A DNA stretch of 45,942 bases, taken from IMG/VR virus record IMGVR_UViG_3300031784_000057, positions 1 through 45,942 of that record; one strand, 5' to 3'. Positions 39,877-45,933 of the stretch are shown one piece after another (the first letter of the stretch is position 1; each line of letters starts with the position of its first letter). The notes beneath the pieces were generated by a model, which had not been told where the DNA came from, made no database searches, and worked only from the letters and a program-made list of their open reading frames with translations. Source of the stretch: a virus. Made by a program: the position numbers and the translations under genes.

Positions 39877-40881
39877 ATGGCTCACAATCTCGAAGTCGAA
39901 AATGGCGAAGTTGCTTTTGCTCTTCGTGGTGCCCCTGCATGGCACAATCTCGCTAACCGAATCTTCTCACAAGATGAGGAAGTTACAACCGCAACAATGC
40001 TTGAAGAAGCAAAGTTAGCAAATTGGAATGTTCGTTTATCTCCACTAACTGAGCACATTTCAGAAGAATGGAACGATGTTTCAAATGCTCAATTAGTTAT
40101 TCGTGATAATCCATTCAATGGCGGAACTGATGTTCTTGCAACTGTTGGTAAGCGTTACAAGCCTGTGCAGAATGAAGAATTGTTTGCATTCGCAGACGCT
40201 ATTCACGACGCCAATGCTGACTGCCGTTGGGAATCTGCTGGCTCTCTTAAGAAGGGCAAAGTTGTGTTCGGAACTGTAGATATTCCTCGCACAATGGTTC
40301 TTGACCCACAAGGCGCTAACGATGAGACAAAACTTTATCTTATCGTATGGACATCTCATGACGGGTCTGTTGCTGTTCAAGCAGCGGTTACACCTGTTCG
40401 TGTAGTTTGCCAAAATACTCTAAACCTTGCAATGAAAAGCGCAAAGCAATCTTTCAAGATTCGCCACACGCAATCTGTTGAAGGTCGCATTCAAGTTGCT
40501 CGTGAGACTCTTGGTCTTGCTCTTGGTTATTTCGATGAATTCGAAAAGCAAGCACAAGCACTCTACACTCAATCAATTACTGACGCTGAATTCTCAAAGT
40601 TGATTCAGACAATCTATCCTAAGCCTGAAAAGGATTCTAAGGGTGCGCTAAAGAAGTGGGAAAATAAGGTTGTTCTAATTGATGACCTTTATCATAACTC
40701 ACCAACTAACGCTAACATCAAGGGCACAAAGTGGGGTGCATTCAATGCGCTAACTGAACGCCTAGATTATTTCCGCACATCTCGTGGAAATTCAGAATCC
40801 TTAATGGCGGGTGCAAGTGGTTTTGACCCAATCTTAACCGCAGAAAAAAATAAGTTGTATCGAATGGTTGCAACTTTCTAA
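39877..40881 (+). CDS. DUF932 / phage-plasmid-like protein (TIGR03299 type)
   Basis: 334 residues from the ATG at 39877 (SD GAAAGG); a longer frame starts within the promoter. AHNLEVENGEVAFALRGAPA then WHNLANRIF is the typical start of this family. Other blocks are YKPVQNEELFAFADAIHDAN, TSHDGSVAVQAAVTPVRVVC and QNTLNLAMKSAKQSFKIRHT. Length and layout are usual. Members are widespread in plasmids and phages and are presumed nucleic-acid-associated, but no function is settled. It is the largest right-arm gene. Confidence 0.9.
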   Translation: MAHNLEVENGEVAFALRGAPAWHNLANRIFSQDEEVTTATMLEEAKLANWNVRLSPLTEHISEEWNDVSNAQLVIRDNPFNGGTDVLATVGKRYKPVQNEELFAFADAIHDANADCRWESAGSLKKGKVVFGTVDIPRTMVLDPQGANDETKLYLIVWTSHDGSVAVQAAVTPVRVVCQNTLNLAMKSAKQSFKIRHTQSVEGRIQVARETLGLALGYFDEFEKQAQALYTQSITDAEFSKLIQTIYPKPEKDSKGALKKWENKVVLIDDLYHNSPTNANIKGTKWGAFNALTERLDYFRTSRGNSESLMAGASGFDPILTAEKNKLYRMVATF

Positions 40882-40894
40882 ATAAAAAAAATCC

Positions 40895-40917
40895 TGAGCA
40901 AGATTTAAAACTGCTCA
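40895..40917 (+). terminator. Hairpin after DUF932 gene
   Basis: TGAGCA-N11-TGCTCA, a 6-bp stem, just before the tRNA-Asp. No T run; may be a processing signal. Confidence 0.35.
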
Positions 40918-40923
40918 CCATTT

Positions 40924-40997
40924 GGTTCGTTAGCTTAGTTGGATAAAGCGCTACCCTGTCACGGTAGAGATCACGGGTTCAAGTCCCGTACGAATCG
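40924..40997 (+). tRNA. tRNA-Asp(GUC)
   Basis: 74 nt. Acceptor GGTTCGT/ACGAATC (one G-U), D arm GCTT/AGCG, anticodon stem CTACC/GGTAG with loop CTGTCAC (anticodon GUC), T arm ACGGG-TTCAAGT-CCCGT, discriminator G. It stands alone on the plus strand. Confidence 0.93.
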
Positions 40998-41043
40998 CAT
41001 CTTAATATGTGAGATGGCCCCCAAAGGGTAAAGGCAGCTTGGA

Positions 41044-41059
41044 TGTGTTACGAATCACA
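41044..41059. promoter_or_regulatory. Degenerate Crp-like site
   Basis: TGTGT-TACGAA-TCACA (one mismatch). Centre 51.5 bp upstream of the -10 of promoter 11. Confidence 0.5.
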
Positions 41060-41085
41060 AATTAATTCCCTGAAAAGCTAGACAT

Positions 41086-41108
41086 TTGTCAGTGGCATCC
41101 ACTATAAT
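41086..41108 (+). promoter_or_regulatory. N11-type promoter 11 (leaderless)
   Basis: TTGTCA (41086-41091), 11 bp, TATAAT (41103-41108). The ATG at 41115 lies 7 bases after the -10, too close for a leader. Confidence 0.75.
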
Positions 41109-41114
41109 AGCGCC

Positions 41115-41738
41115 ATGTTCAAATCATATTGGTATGTATGTACAAACTGCGATGCATCTATCGAGGTGGTGTCCAAGGGAATTCATTTTCAGGACCCAAC
41201 CTGTAATTGCAATGATTCTGCAGTTGTGTGGTGTCAGACCGATGTGGTAGAATCATCCACTAACCAAACGAAAGAGGAACAAATGGAAACAACAAACACT
41301 GCTCCATACTCATATGATGCCAATACATTGGTAACATATAAGTCAATTAATAATGGCGAGGTAACTTACCCTACAATAAAGGTAAATGAATTAGAGATTC
41401 ATCTTGATTCATACCGTCGCCTGCAGGACCAGTTGGCAATTAGCAATGGACAGATTAGCAAGATTCTTGATAACTTGTCTGCCGATGGTTGGTACAACCC
41501 TAACTATGAAAAGTCTGAGGTTCTTAACGACCTATGCGAAATCCTTGGTCACGAGCCAAAGCAAACAGTTACAATTACTGCAACTGTAAATGTCGAAGTA
41601 TCTTATGATATCCCTCTAGAAGAGGTTGAAGACTTTGATGCCCGTTACTTCTTGCAAGACAATCTAACTGTAGATTCATGGCATGGAGACGTTATCATTG
41701 AGTCATTCGATGTTGAAGATGCGGATGTAAATTACTGA
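41115..41738 (+). CDS. Zinc-ribbon protein with two in-frame starts
   Basis: 207 residues if read from the ATG at 41115. Residues 1-40 hold a zinc ribbon (C9, C12, C30, C32, with C40). A second promoter (41231-41253) and a GAAAGAGG site serve an in-frame ATG at 41283 (Met57), giving a 151-residue form without the ribbon. Residues 57-207 are a mixed, acidic domain (TVTITATVNVEVSYDIPLEE). The long form would be translated from a leaderless mRNA. Overlaps the next gene as TGATG. Function unknown. Confidence 0.75.
   Translation: MFKSYWYVCTNCDASIEVVSKGIHFQDPTCNCNDSAVVWCQTDVVESSTNQTKEEQMETTNTAPYSYDANTLVTYKSINNGEVTYPTIKVNELEIHLDSYRRLQDQLAISNGQISKILDNLSADGWYNPNYEKSEVLNDLCEILGHEPKQTVTITATVNVEVSYDIPLEEVEDFDARYFLQDNLTVDSWHGDVIIESFDVEDADVNY
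41231..41253 (+). promoter_or_regulatory. N11-type promoter 12 (inside a gene)
   Basis: GTGTCA (41231-41236), 11 bp, TAGAAT (41248-41253). It lies within the zinc-ribbon part and drives the shorter in-frame protein from 41283. Confidence 0.7.
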
Positions 41739-41941
41739 TGTATTTTGAATTAACTGCTCCATCTCAGTTGGCCCTGAAAAGGGCCTTCTGGGATGCCGAG
41801 ATAACTGGACTAGACCCTCAATTAATTGGACCATTGACTTTCAATATTGGAACTGGTAGTATTGAGAAGGTAAGTCGCATTAGAGATAAGTTTAATTTAA
41901 AAGAAACTTATTTTAGCGAATATGAAACAACAGGTTACTAG
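41738..41941 (+). CDS. Hypothetical 67-residue protein
   Basis: MYFELTAPSQLALKRAFWDA then LTFNIGTGSIEKVSRIRDKF. Mixed, no motif. Coupled to the previous gene (TGATG). Followed by a GGAG site and the next gene. Confidence 0.65.
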   Translation: MYFELTAPSQLALKRAFWDAEITGLDPQLIGPLTFNIGTGSIEKVSRIRDKFNLKETYFSEYETTGY

Positions 41942-41949
41942 GAGATAAA

Positions 41950-42096
41950 ATGTCTGACTACAGAGATGGTTTTGATGACGGGTATAAGTTTGCTCGTGAG
42001 GAAATTATTGAGAAGTTACGGGAGATTGATATTCATGATATCGATACCTGGTTGCTTGACCGTCTTGCAGATATGATTGAAGGGAATAACCTATGA
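41950..42096 (+). CDS. Small acidic helical protein
   Basis: 48 residues, AGGAG site. FDDGYKFAREEIIEKLREID then IDTWLLDRLADMIEGNN, amphipathic helices. Overlaps the next start as ATGA. No family recognised. Confidence 0.65.
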   Translation: MSDYRDGFDDGYKFAREEIIEKLREIDIHDIDTWLLDRLADMIEGNNL

Positions 42097-42302
42097 CAAC
42101 GGAAGATCTAAATAGATGGATTGGCTGCGACCAATGTGGTTCCGCCCAAGCTATGTATTTAATTAAACTATTAGATGGTGAGCTAGCTTTCTGCGGGCAC
42201 CATTATAATAAAAACAAAGAGGCCCTTGACAAGAAGGCCTACGAAATTATACAATTGAATAAGGTAGAAGAAACAACACAACTAACAGAAATGGCGGAAT
42301 AA
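42093..42302 (+). CDS. DUF7455-like zinc protein
   Basis: 69 residues. CDQCGSAQAMYLIKLLDGEL then AFCGHHYNKNKEAL follows the C-x2-C ... C-G-H-H pattern of small actinobacterial DUF7455 proteins. The zinc ligands are the CDQC cysteines plus Cys and His of CGHH. Function is unknown. The family being typical of actinobacteria supports the host inference. Coupled to neighbours at both ends. Confidence 0.75.
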   Translation: MTTEDLNRWIGCDQCGSAQAMYLIKLLDGELAFCGHHYNKNKEALDKKAYEIIQLNKVEETTQLTEMAE

Positions 42303-42303
42303 A

Positions 42304-42714
42304 ATGGGTAACAGAGCAAACTTCGTATTTGTACAACCAAATGGAGAATCAATCGTTCTATATGGACACTGGGCTGGTAATCAAATGCTTGCTAATCTAG
42401 CAGAGGCTGTAGCAAAGGCACAGCCACGTTGGTCAGACCCTTCATATGCAACACGTATTGCTATCAGTCACATGATTGGCGAGACATGGTCCATGGAAAC
42501 TGGATGGGGCTTGCATGTAAATGAGATTGGCGACAACGAGCACAAGATTCCCGTAATTGATTTTACACAGCGGACGTTCAGTCTTCATCAGGAAGATGAC
42601 TTCCGAAACACGGATAACAAAGTTCGTGGAATGAGCAATGAAGCAATCTTTACACAGGACCTCGCAACGTTCTGTGAGAAGTACTCAGACTCACCTCTTC
42701 TTGCTATGGTATAA
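42304..42714 (+). CDS. Conserved actinophage-type protein, unknown
   Basis: 136 residues. RANFVFVQPNGESIVLYGHW then AGNQMLANLAEAVAKAQPRW, YATRIAISHMIGETW, TGWGLHVNEIGDNEHKIPVI. The N-terminal beta block with GHW is seen in several phage proteins of unknown role, from memory. The sequence shows no enzymatic motif. Followed by two terminator hairpins. Confidence 0.7.
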   Translation: MGNRANFVFVQPNGESIVLYGHWAGNQMLANLAEAVAKAQPRWSDPSYATRIAISHMIGETWSMETGWGLHVNEIGDNEHKIPVIDFTQRTFSLHQEDDFRNTDNKVRGMSNEAIFTQDLATFCEKYSDSPLLAMV

Positions 42715-42719
42715 TATAA

Positions 42720-42740
42720 AAGGGCCTTGCCTTGGCCCTT
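42720..42740 (+). terminator. Terminator hairpin 1
   Basis: AAGGGCC-N7-GGCCCTT followed by CTTAT. Perfect 7-bp stem just after the preceding stop. Confidence 0.6.
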
Positions 42741-42826
42741 CTTATATCAAGGTGCGGCTATTAGGTTCAAACCCAGTCGTTAAATAAAGCGGGATGTTTC
42801 CTTTCGTTTCTACCCTGCAGCCTTAT

Positions 42827-42856
42827 AGGTCCCCCTTTCGAGGGGGACCTTTTCTT
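42827..42856 (+). terminator. Terminator hairpin 2 (strong)
   Basis: AGGTCCCCCT-TTCG-AGGGGGACCT, a perfect 10-bp stem with a UUCG tetraloop, then TTTCTT. Strong intrinsic terminator. Confidence 0.88.
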
Positions 42857-42921
42857 ATGCCCGCAAAAACAGAGGGTACATTATCTCTTTTACGGAGTCA
42901 ATAGAAATTTGCCTGAAATTT

Positions 42922-42937
42922 GGTGATCTTGACCACA
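42922..42937. promoter_or_regulatory. Degenerate Crp-like site
   Basis: GGTGA-TCTTGA-CCACA, two departures from the consensus. Centre 69.5 bp upstream of the -10 of promoter 13. Confidence 0.4.
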
Positions 42938-42950
42938 AAGCTGGAAAATG

Positions 42951-42967
42951 TGGTGTGAAACACACCA
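42951..42967. promoter_or_regulatory. Palindrome TGGTGTG-AAA-CACACCA
   Basis: Perfect 7-bp arms with a 3-base centre. Centre 40 bp upstream of the -10 of promoter 13. Contains TGTGA-like half sites at shorter spacing, so a different binder is possible. Confidence 0.5.
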
Positions 42968-42981
42968 ATAATGTATTCCAT

Positions 42982-43004
42982 TTGTCGGTGGTCTGATATA
43001 TAAT
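42982..43004 (+). promoter_or_regulatory. N11-type promoter 13
   Basis: TTGTCG (42982-42987), 11 bp, TATAAT (42999-43004). Drives the gene at 43033. Confidence 0.75.
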
Positions 43005-43032
43005 TGGGTCATATCAACGAAAGGATATTAAT

Positions 43033-43806
43033 ATGCCAAACTGGGTATATAACACATTAACAATTCAAGGACCTAAGTCTGAGATTGATTATATCAAGGA
43101 TAGACTTAATCGTCCATTTACATTAGCACAAGAGACATTTGGTATGGGTGATATTTCATCTATGGGATTCCCCACCAAAATTGAACAGGTTGAATATAAT
43201 AATCCTGTCTTTGCTTTCTTCAACATTCATTCATATAAGGATGACGGCATTACTGATGAGGAATATGCCTGCCAGCCTTCACGTGGTGGTATTGATACTA
43301 ATGACCCTGATTGGTTCCGCAAGTCTGTTGAGTTTGCTAAAACTCAGAAAGATTGGTATTCATGGAACAACTCCAACTGGGGAACTAAATGGGATGTGGC
43401 TGTCCGTGATGAAGATGAATATCCAAACACAGAACTAATTGAATATAAGTCTGAGGGCGATGACAACTGGCTTGTATATAAATATGAGACTGCATGGTCT
43501 CCTGCAATTACAATTCTAACTAAACTATCTAACATGGTTCCTAACTCTCTCCTTACATTGGAGTATGAAGAAGAAACAGGCTGGGGCGGAGAATATGAGA
43601 TTGTCCGTGGTGATGTAAAAGAACTAATTAGTTATGAAACACGTTGCTATGCTTGCCAATCTTATGATTGTGTTGAGTATTGTGAGAATGACTGTGGTCA
43701 ATTCTGCTCTGAATGCAATGAGGGTTCATGGCGAGATGAAGAGGCTATGGCAGAATGTCAGACCCATATGTTATTATTGGAAACTACAGAAAAGGTGGAA
43801 GCATGA
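43033..43806 (+). CDS. YubB/Api92-like (ferredoxin-fold) protein with Cys-rich tail
   Basis: 257 residues. NWVYNTLTIQGPKSEIDYIK, then DWYSWNNSNWGTKWDVAV and YKYETAWSPAITILTKLSNM follow the YubB/DUF1281-type plasmid and phage domain (about residues 1-205): GTKWD and W-SP are the core. The C-terminal part adds a Cys-rich segment (CYACQSYDCVEYCENDCGQF then CSECNE), perhaps two zinc sites, not usual for the family. Function is unknown. Overlaps the next gene (ATGA). Confidence 0.8.
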   Translation: MPNWVYNTLTIQGPKSEIDYIKDRLNRPFTLAQETFGMGDISSMGFPTKIEQVEYNNPVFAFFNIHSYKDDGITDEEYACQPSRGGIDTNDPDWFRKSVEFAKTQKDWYSWNNSNWGTKWDVAVRDEDEYPNTELIEYKSEGDDNWLVYKYETAWSPAITILTKLSNMVPNSLLTLEYEEETGWGGEYEIVRGDVKELISYETRCYACQSYDCVEYCENDCGQFCSECNEGSWRDEEAMAECQTHMLLLETTEKVEA

Positions 43807-44033
43807 GTTTCTTAGAGAATGAAAATCAAATGGTAATAGACGCAACTTATCAAGAGATTGGAGAAATGCTAGTCGAAGACTGGGTTAATTCCAATTTAGA
43901 TGAAGGGCAACTGTATGCAGATTTTAGATTTGCAGAAATGGCAGATAACAATTACTTAAAGGGTAGGTTTAATCTATTCTATGATTTAAAACCAGGGGAC
44001 CAATACTATCTAGAATATGATGAGGAGGCATAA
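43803..44033 (+). CDS. Hypothetical 76-residue acidic protein
   Basis: Start at 43803 overlaps the preceding stop (ATGA); a longer frame from 43755 lies in the previous gene. Acidic (YQEIGEMLVEDWVNSNLDEG; YDLKPGDQYYLEYDEEA). Coupled to the next gene (TAATG). Unknown. Confidence 0.65.
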   Translation: MSFLENENQMVIDATYQEIGEMLVEDWVNSNLDEGQLYADFRFAEMADNNYLKGRFNLFYDLKPGDQYYLEYDEEA

Positions 44034-44203
44034 TGTTAGGTTATGACTTAGAGGATTTAAATATAATGATCGATTCATTAGAAGAAGTTATTCAGATTGA
44101 AGAATCTTCTCAGACCCCTTCAATTTCTGATAGAAATCTAGGCGGACTTAAAACAAGTTTATCGTTCTTACAAGGCCTATGGGCAGAAGGGTATTTTGAC
44201 TAA
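44033..44203 (+). CDS. Hypothetical 56-residue acidic protein
   Basis: MLGYDLEDLNIMIDSLEEVI, then LGGLKTSLSFLQGLWAEGYF. Helical. Coupled on both sides by TAATG overlaps. No family recognised. Confidence 0.65.
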   Translation: MLGYDLEDLNIMIDSLEEVIQIEESSQTPSISDRNLGGLKTSLSFLQGLWAEGYFD

Positions 44204-44316
44204 TGCACGAACATAAATGGGAATGCTCAGATGTACCAGGTGTATTTACCTGTACCTGCCAAGCAGCAAGATATTATGATAGATTAACTCAGAGATACGA
44301 GGTAGTAAATGTCTAA
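44203..44316 (+). CDS. Very small zinc-type protein
   Basis: 37 residues: MHEHKWECSDVPGVFTCTCQ then RLTQRYEVVNV. Two His and three Cys (C8, C17, C19) could form a metal site. Overlaps both neighbours (TAATG and an 8-base overlap with the next ATG). Confidence 0.6.
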   Translation: MHEHKWECSDVPGVFTCTCQAARYYDRLTQRYEVVNV

Positions 44317-44515
44317 TCAATTAATCGAATACATGGGACTACACCTACTTAGTTTAGAACAAGATAGGGAAAAGCTTTCTGATGAAATGGATTTATTTGA
44401 GGAGCAGGAGTCAAATGAGTTCCGTTCTCTTGATTATGAGTATAATCAATTAATTGGACAAATTGAGGCAACCCGTCATTTATTGTCAGTGGCACAAGAT
44501 ATAATGGAGGCATGA
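44309..44515 (+). CDS. Coiled-coil 68-residue protein
   Basis: Starts inside the end of the previous gene. LIEYMGLHLLSLEQDREKLS then DEMDLFEEQESNEFRSLDYE and QLIGQIEATRHLLS make one or two long helices. Its 3' end contains N11-type promoter 14. Unknown. Confidence 0.65.
   Translation: MSNQLIEYMGLHLLSLEQDREKLSDEMDLFEEQESNEFRSLDYEYNQLIGQIEATRHLLSVAQDIMEA
44483..44505 (+). promoter_or_regulatory. N11-type promoter 14 (inside a gene, leaderless)
   Basis: TTGTCA (44483-44488), 11 bp, TATAAT (44500-44505) within the coiled-coil gene. The ATG at 44512 is 7 bases after the -10, as at 41115. Confidence 0.7.
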
Positions 44516-44796
44516 TGAATACTACTACTCTTGAACCCCGCCTGCAAAAACTAATAGACCTTGGTGAAGCAGGCACAGACATTCTTCATGGTGAATTGAA
44601 GAACATGATGTATGAATGCGAGCAGGTCCTTGTGCCTCTTCTGCAGAACTCAAATGAGTTGGGCTCAGATGAGAATTACGATGACACTGTGGAGCGGCTG
44701 TACAACGAAGGCTACATGGACGCCTTGACTGCTGTATATACATTAACCTATCAACTAGCATTTGCAATCAACGAAAGGGCAAAGAAGAATGGCTGA
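44512..44796 (+). CDS. Hypothetical 94-residue protein
   Basis: Overlaps the preceding gene as ATGA; ATG codons at 44512 and 44515. TLEPRLQKLIDLGEAGTDIL then YDDTVERLYNEGYMDALTAV and TYQLAFAINERAKKNG. Helical. Coupled to the next gene by an 8-base overlap. Unknown. Confidence 0.65.
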   Translation: MMNTTTLEPRLQKLIDLGEAGTDILHGELKNMMYECEQVLVPLLQNSNELGSDENYDDTVERLYNEGYMDALTAVYTLTYQLAFAINERAKKNG

Positions 44797-45136
44797 AATG
44801 GACCTACAAGAACGCACACGTATGCTTGATGTATATCGTGACATCGAAGATATCATTGAAAAGATTAGCATACTTCCTGTCGGCCAACCCCTGGTTTGGG
44901 TATATGTTTGGGATGTGACCAGGGACCTCTACAGGGATGTTCAGGAGGGCGGATATGATGAGTACTGCGTCACAGTTGATGAGGAAGAACTCTGGAAACT
45001 GTTCTGGACACAGGCAGACAAGAACGGGTTCTCCCTTGAATACGGAACAGAGGACCTGTTTGAATCTGTACGGGACTGGATGATTGATCAGGGAATCATG
45101 GAAGAATTAGAGGAGGACGAAGATGAAGACATTTAG
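44789..45136 (+). CDS. Hypothetical 115-residue acidic protein
   Basis: ATG at 44789 with GAAAGGG upstream; a TTG frame from 44762 is longer. TRMLDVYRDIEDIIEKISIL, then YVWDVTRDLYRDVQEGGYDE, and a strongly acidic end. Resembles an acidic DNA-mimic style but without specific motif. Overlaps the next gene by 14 bp. Confidence 0.65.
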   Translation: MAEMDLQERTRMLDVYRDIEDIIEKISILPVGQPLVWVYVWDVTRDLYRDVQEGGYDEYCVTVDEEELWKLFWTQADKNGFSLEYGTEDLFESVRDWMIDQGIMEELEEDEDEDI

Positions 45137-45347
45137 AGTCTTTGGGCGGAAGTTCCAAGATTACTGGGTAGAGGTAGATGCTAAAGATGAATACCAAGCT
45201 ATAGATATAGCAAATAGCCTTGAATCTCACAAATGGAACAAAATGGACATAGACGACATTATCGAAGCAACAGATGTATATCTAAATGATGATACATCAG
45301 ATGAATATCCAAGTATGGAATCAGGGATTATTGTGGGGGGCAAATAG
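45123..45347 (+). CDS. Hypothetical 74-residue protein
   Basis: Beta-alpha start (KTFRVFGRKFQDYWVEVDAK then DEYQAIDIANSLESHKWNKM), acidic later part, ending GIIVGGK. GAGGAG precedes its ATG. No family recognised. Confidence 0.65.
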   Translation: MKTFRVFGRKFQDYWVEVDAKDEYQAIDIANSLESHKWNKMDIDDIIEATDVYLNDDTSDEYPSMESGIIVGGK

Positions 45348-45362
45348 CTTCCTTACGGGGTA

Positions 45363-45392
45363 TTGACAAAATTCCCCGAAACAATATATAAT
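45363..45392 (+). promoter_or_regulatory. Canonical sigma70 promoter
   Basis: TTGACA (45363-45368), 18 bp, TATAAT (45387-45392), within a CGGGG/CCCCG inverted repeat. Unlike the N11 family, this has standard spacing. Drives the gene at 45420. Confidence 0.8.
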
Positions 45393-45419
45393 AAAGGTGA
45401 TCAATAGAAAGGATCCAAA

Positions 45420-45584
45420 ATGACAACAACAACAAAGCGAGCATATCTAAAGTCCAAGGGAATCACAGTCGGAGCCCGTGGTCGTTTCTCTGGAGCTGCA
45501 AAGACAGCTATCCAGGAGGCAGAGAAGAGCGGAATTAATTTCATCTCTGAAGCTGCTGCACGTAAGTCATCATCAAACAACTAA
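45420..45584 (+). CDS. Lsr2-like mini DNA-binding protein
   Basis: 54 residues, SD GAAAGG. YLKSKGITVGARGRFSGAAK then TAIQEAEKSG resembles the C-terminal DNA-binding helix pair of actinobacterial Lsr2: a hydrophobic/G-x-x-V-x-x-RGR core with downstream helix. RGR is the AT-rich minor-groove-binding loop. The oligomerisation domain is absent. Could counter host silencing or condense phage DNA. Short length keeps the call tentative. Confidence 0.55.
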   Translation: MTTTTKRAYLKSKGITVGARGRFSGAAKTAIQEAEKSGINFISEAAARKSSSNN

Positions 45585-45597
45585 ATAATTATTCGGT

Positions 45598-45631
45598 GGG
45601 GCTGGCGCAAAGCCAGCCCCTCTGATATAAT
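45598..45631 (+). promoter_or_regulatory. Terminator hairpin ending 5 nt before TATAAT
   Basis: GGGGCTGGC-GCAAA-GCCAGCCCC (45598-45620), then TCTGA and TATAAT (45626-45631). Same layout as 39303-39338. Ends the mini-protein transcript and starts the next gene. Confidence 0.7.
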
Positions 45632-45648
45632 CCAAAGGGAGGCGGAAT

Positions 45649-45933
45649 ATGACAAAAGAAGAAAAACTAGCAAACGATATAGCAAACTTAGTAGAAGACC
45701 ATTGGTTCAATCCTGCCACAGTTGGACGAATTCTAGCAAATCAACCATACTACACAATCGATAGAGTTATGGAGGTCGTTGCGTGGGTTATCGAAAAGCA
45801 GGCGGGAAGACACGATGACGAATTATCCAAAAATCAACCTAGTTCAGAAGGTCTTTGGTTAGCCAAAGAACTAGATAAAGTAATAGATAGATACAAAACC
45901 AAATATGTATTTGAGAACATCAAGTTGCCTTAA
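45649..45933 (+). CDS. Hypothetical 94-residue protein
   Basis: GGGAGG site. Helical, starting EEKLANDIANLVEDHWFNPA then IDRVMEVVAWVIEKQAGRHD. No motif. Last complete gene in the window, 9 bp from its end. Confidence 0.65.
   Translation: MTKEEKLANDIANLVEDHWFNPATVGRILANQPYYTIDRVMEVVAWVIEKQAGRHDDELSKNQPSSEGLWLAKELDKVIDRYKTKYVFENIKLP

Larger units (their letters stand above)
42715..43032. other. Gene-free stretch (318 bp)
   Basis: Holds two terminators, an unassigned stretch at 42745-42820 with a TTCAAACC string but no tRNA fold, two palindromes (42922-42937 and 42951-42967) and promoter 13. No reading frame worth reporting. Confidence 0.6.

Noticed and set aside
42745-42820. Possible tRNA around a TTCAAACC string
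   Set aside because: No acceptor or anticodon stems can be paired around it.
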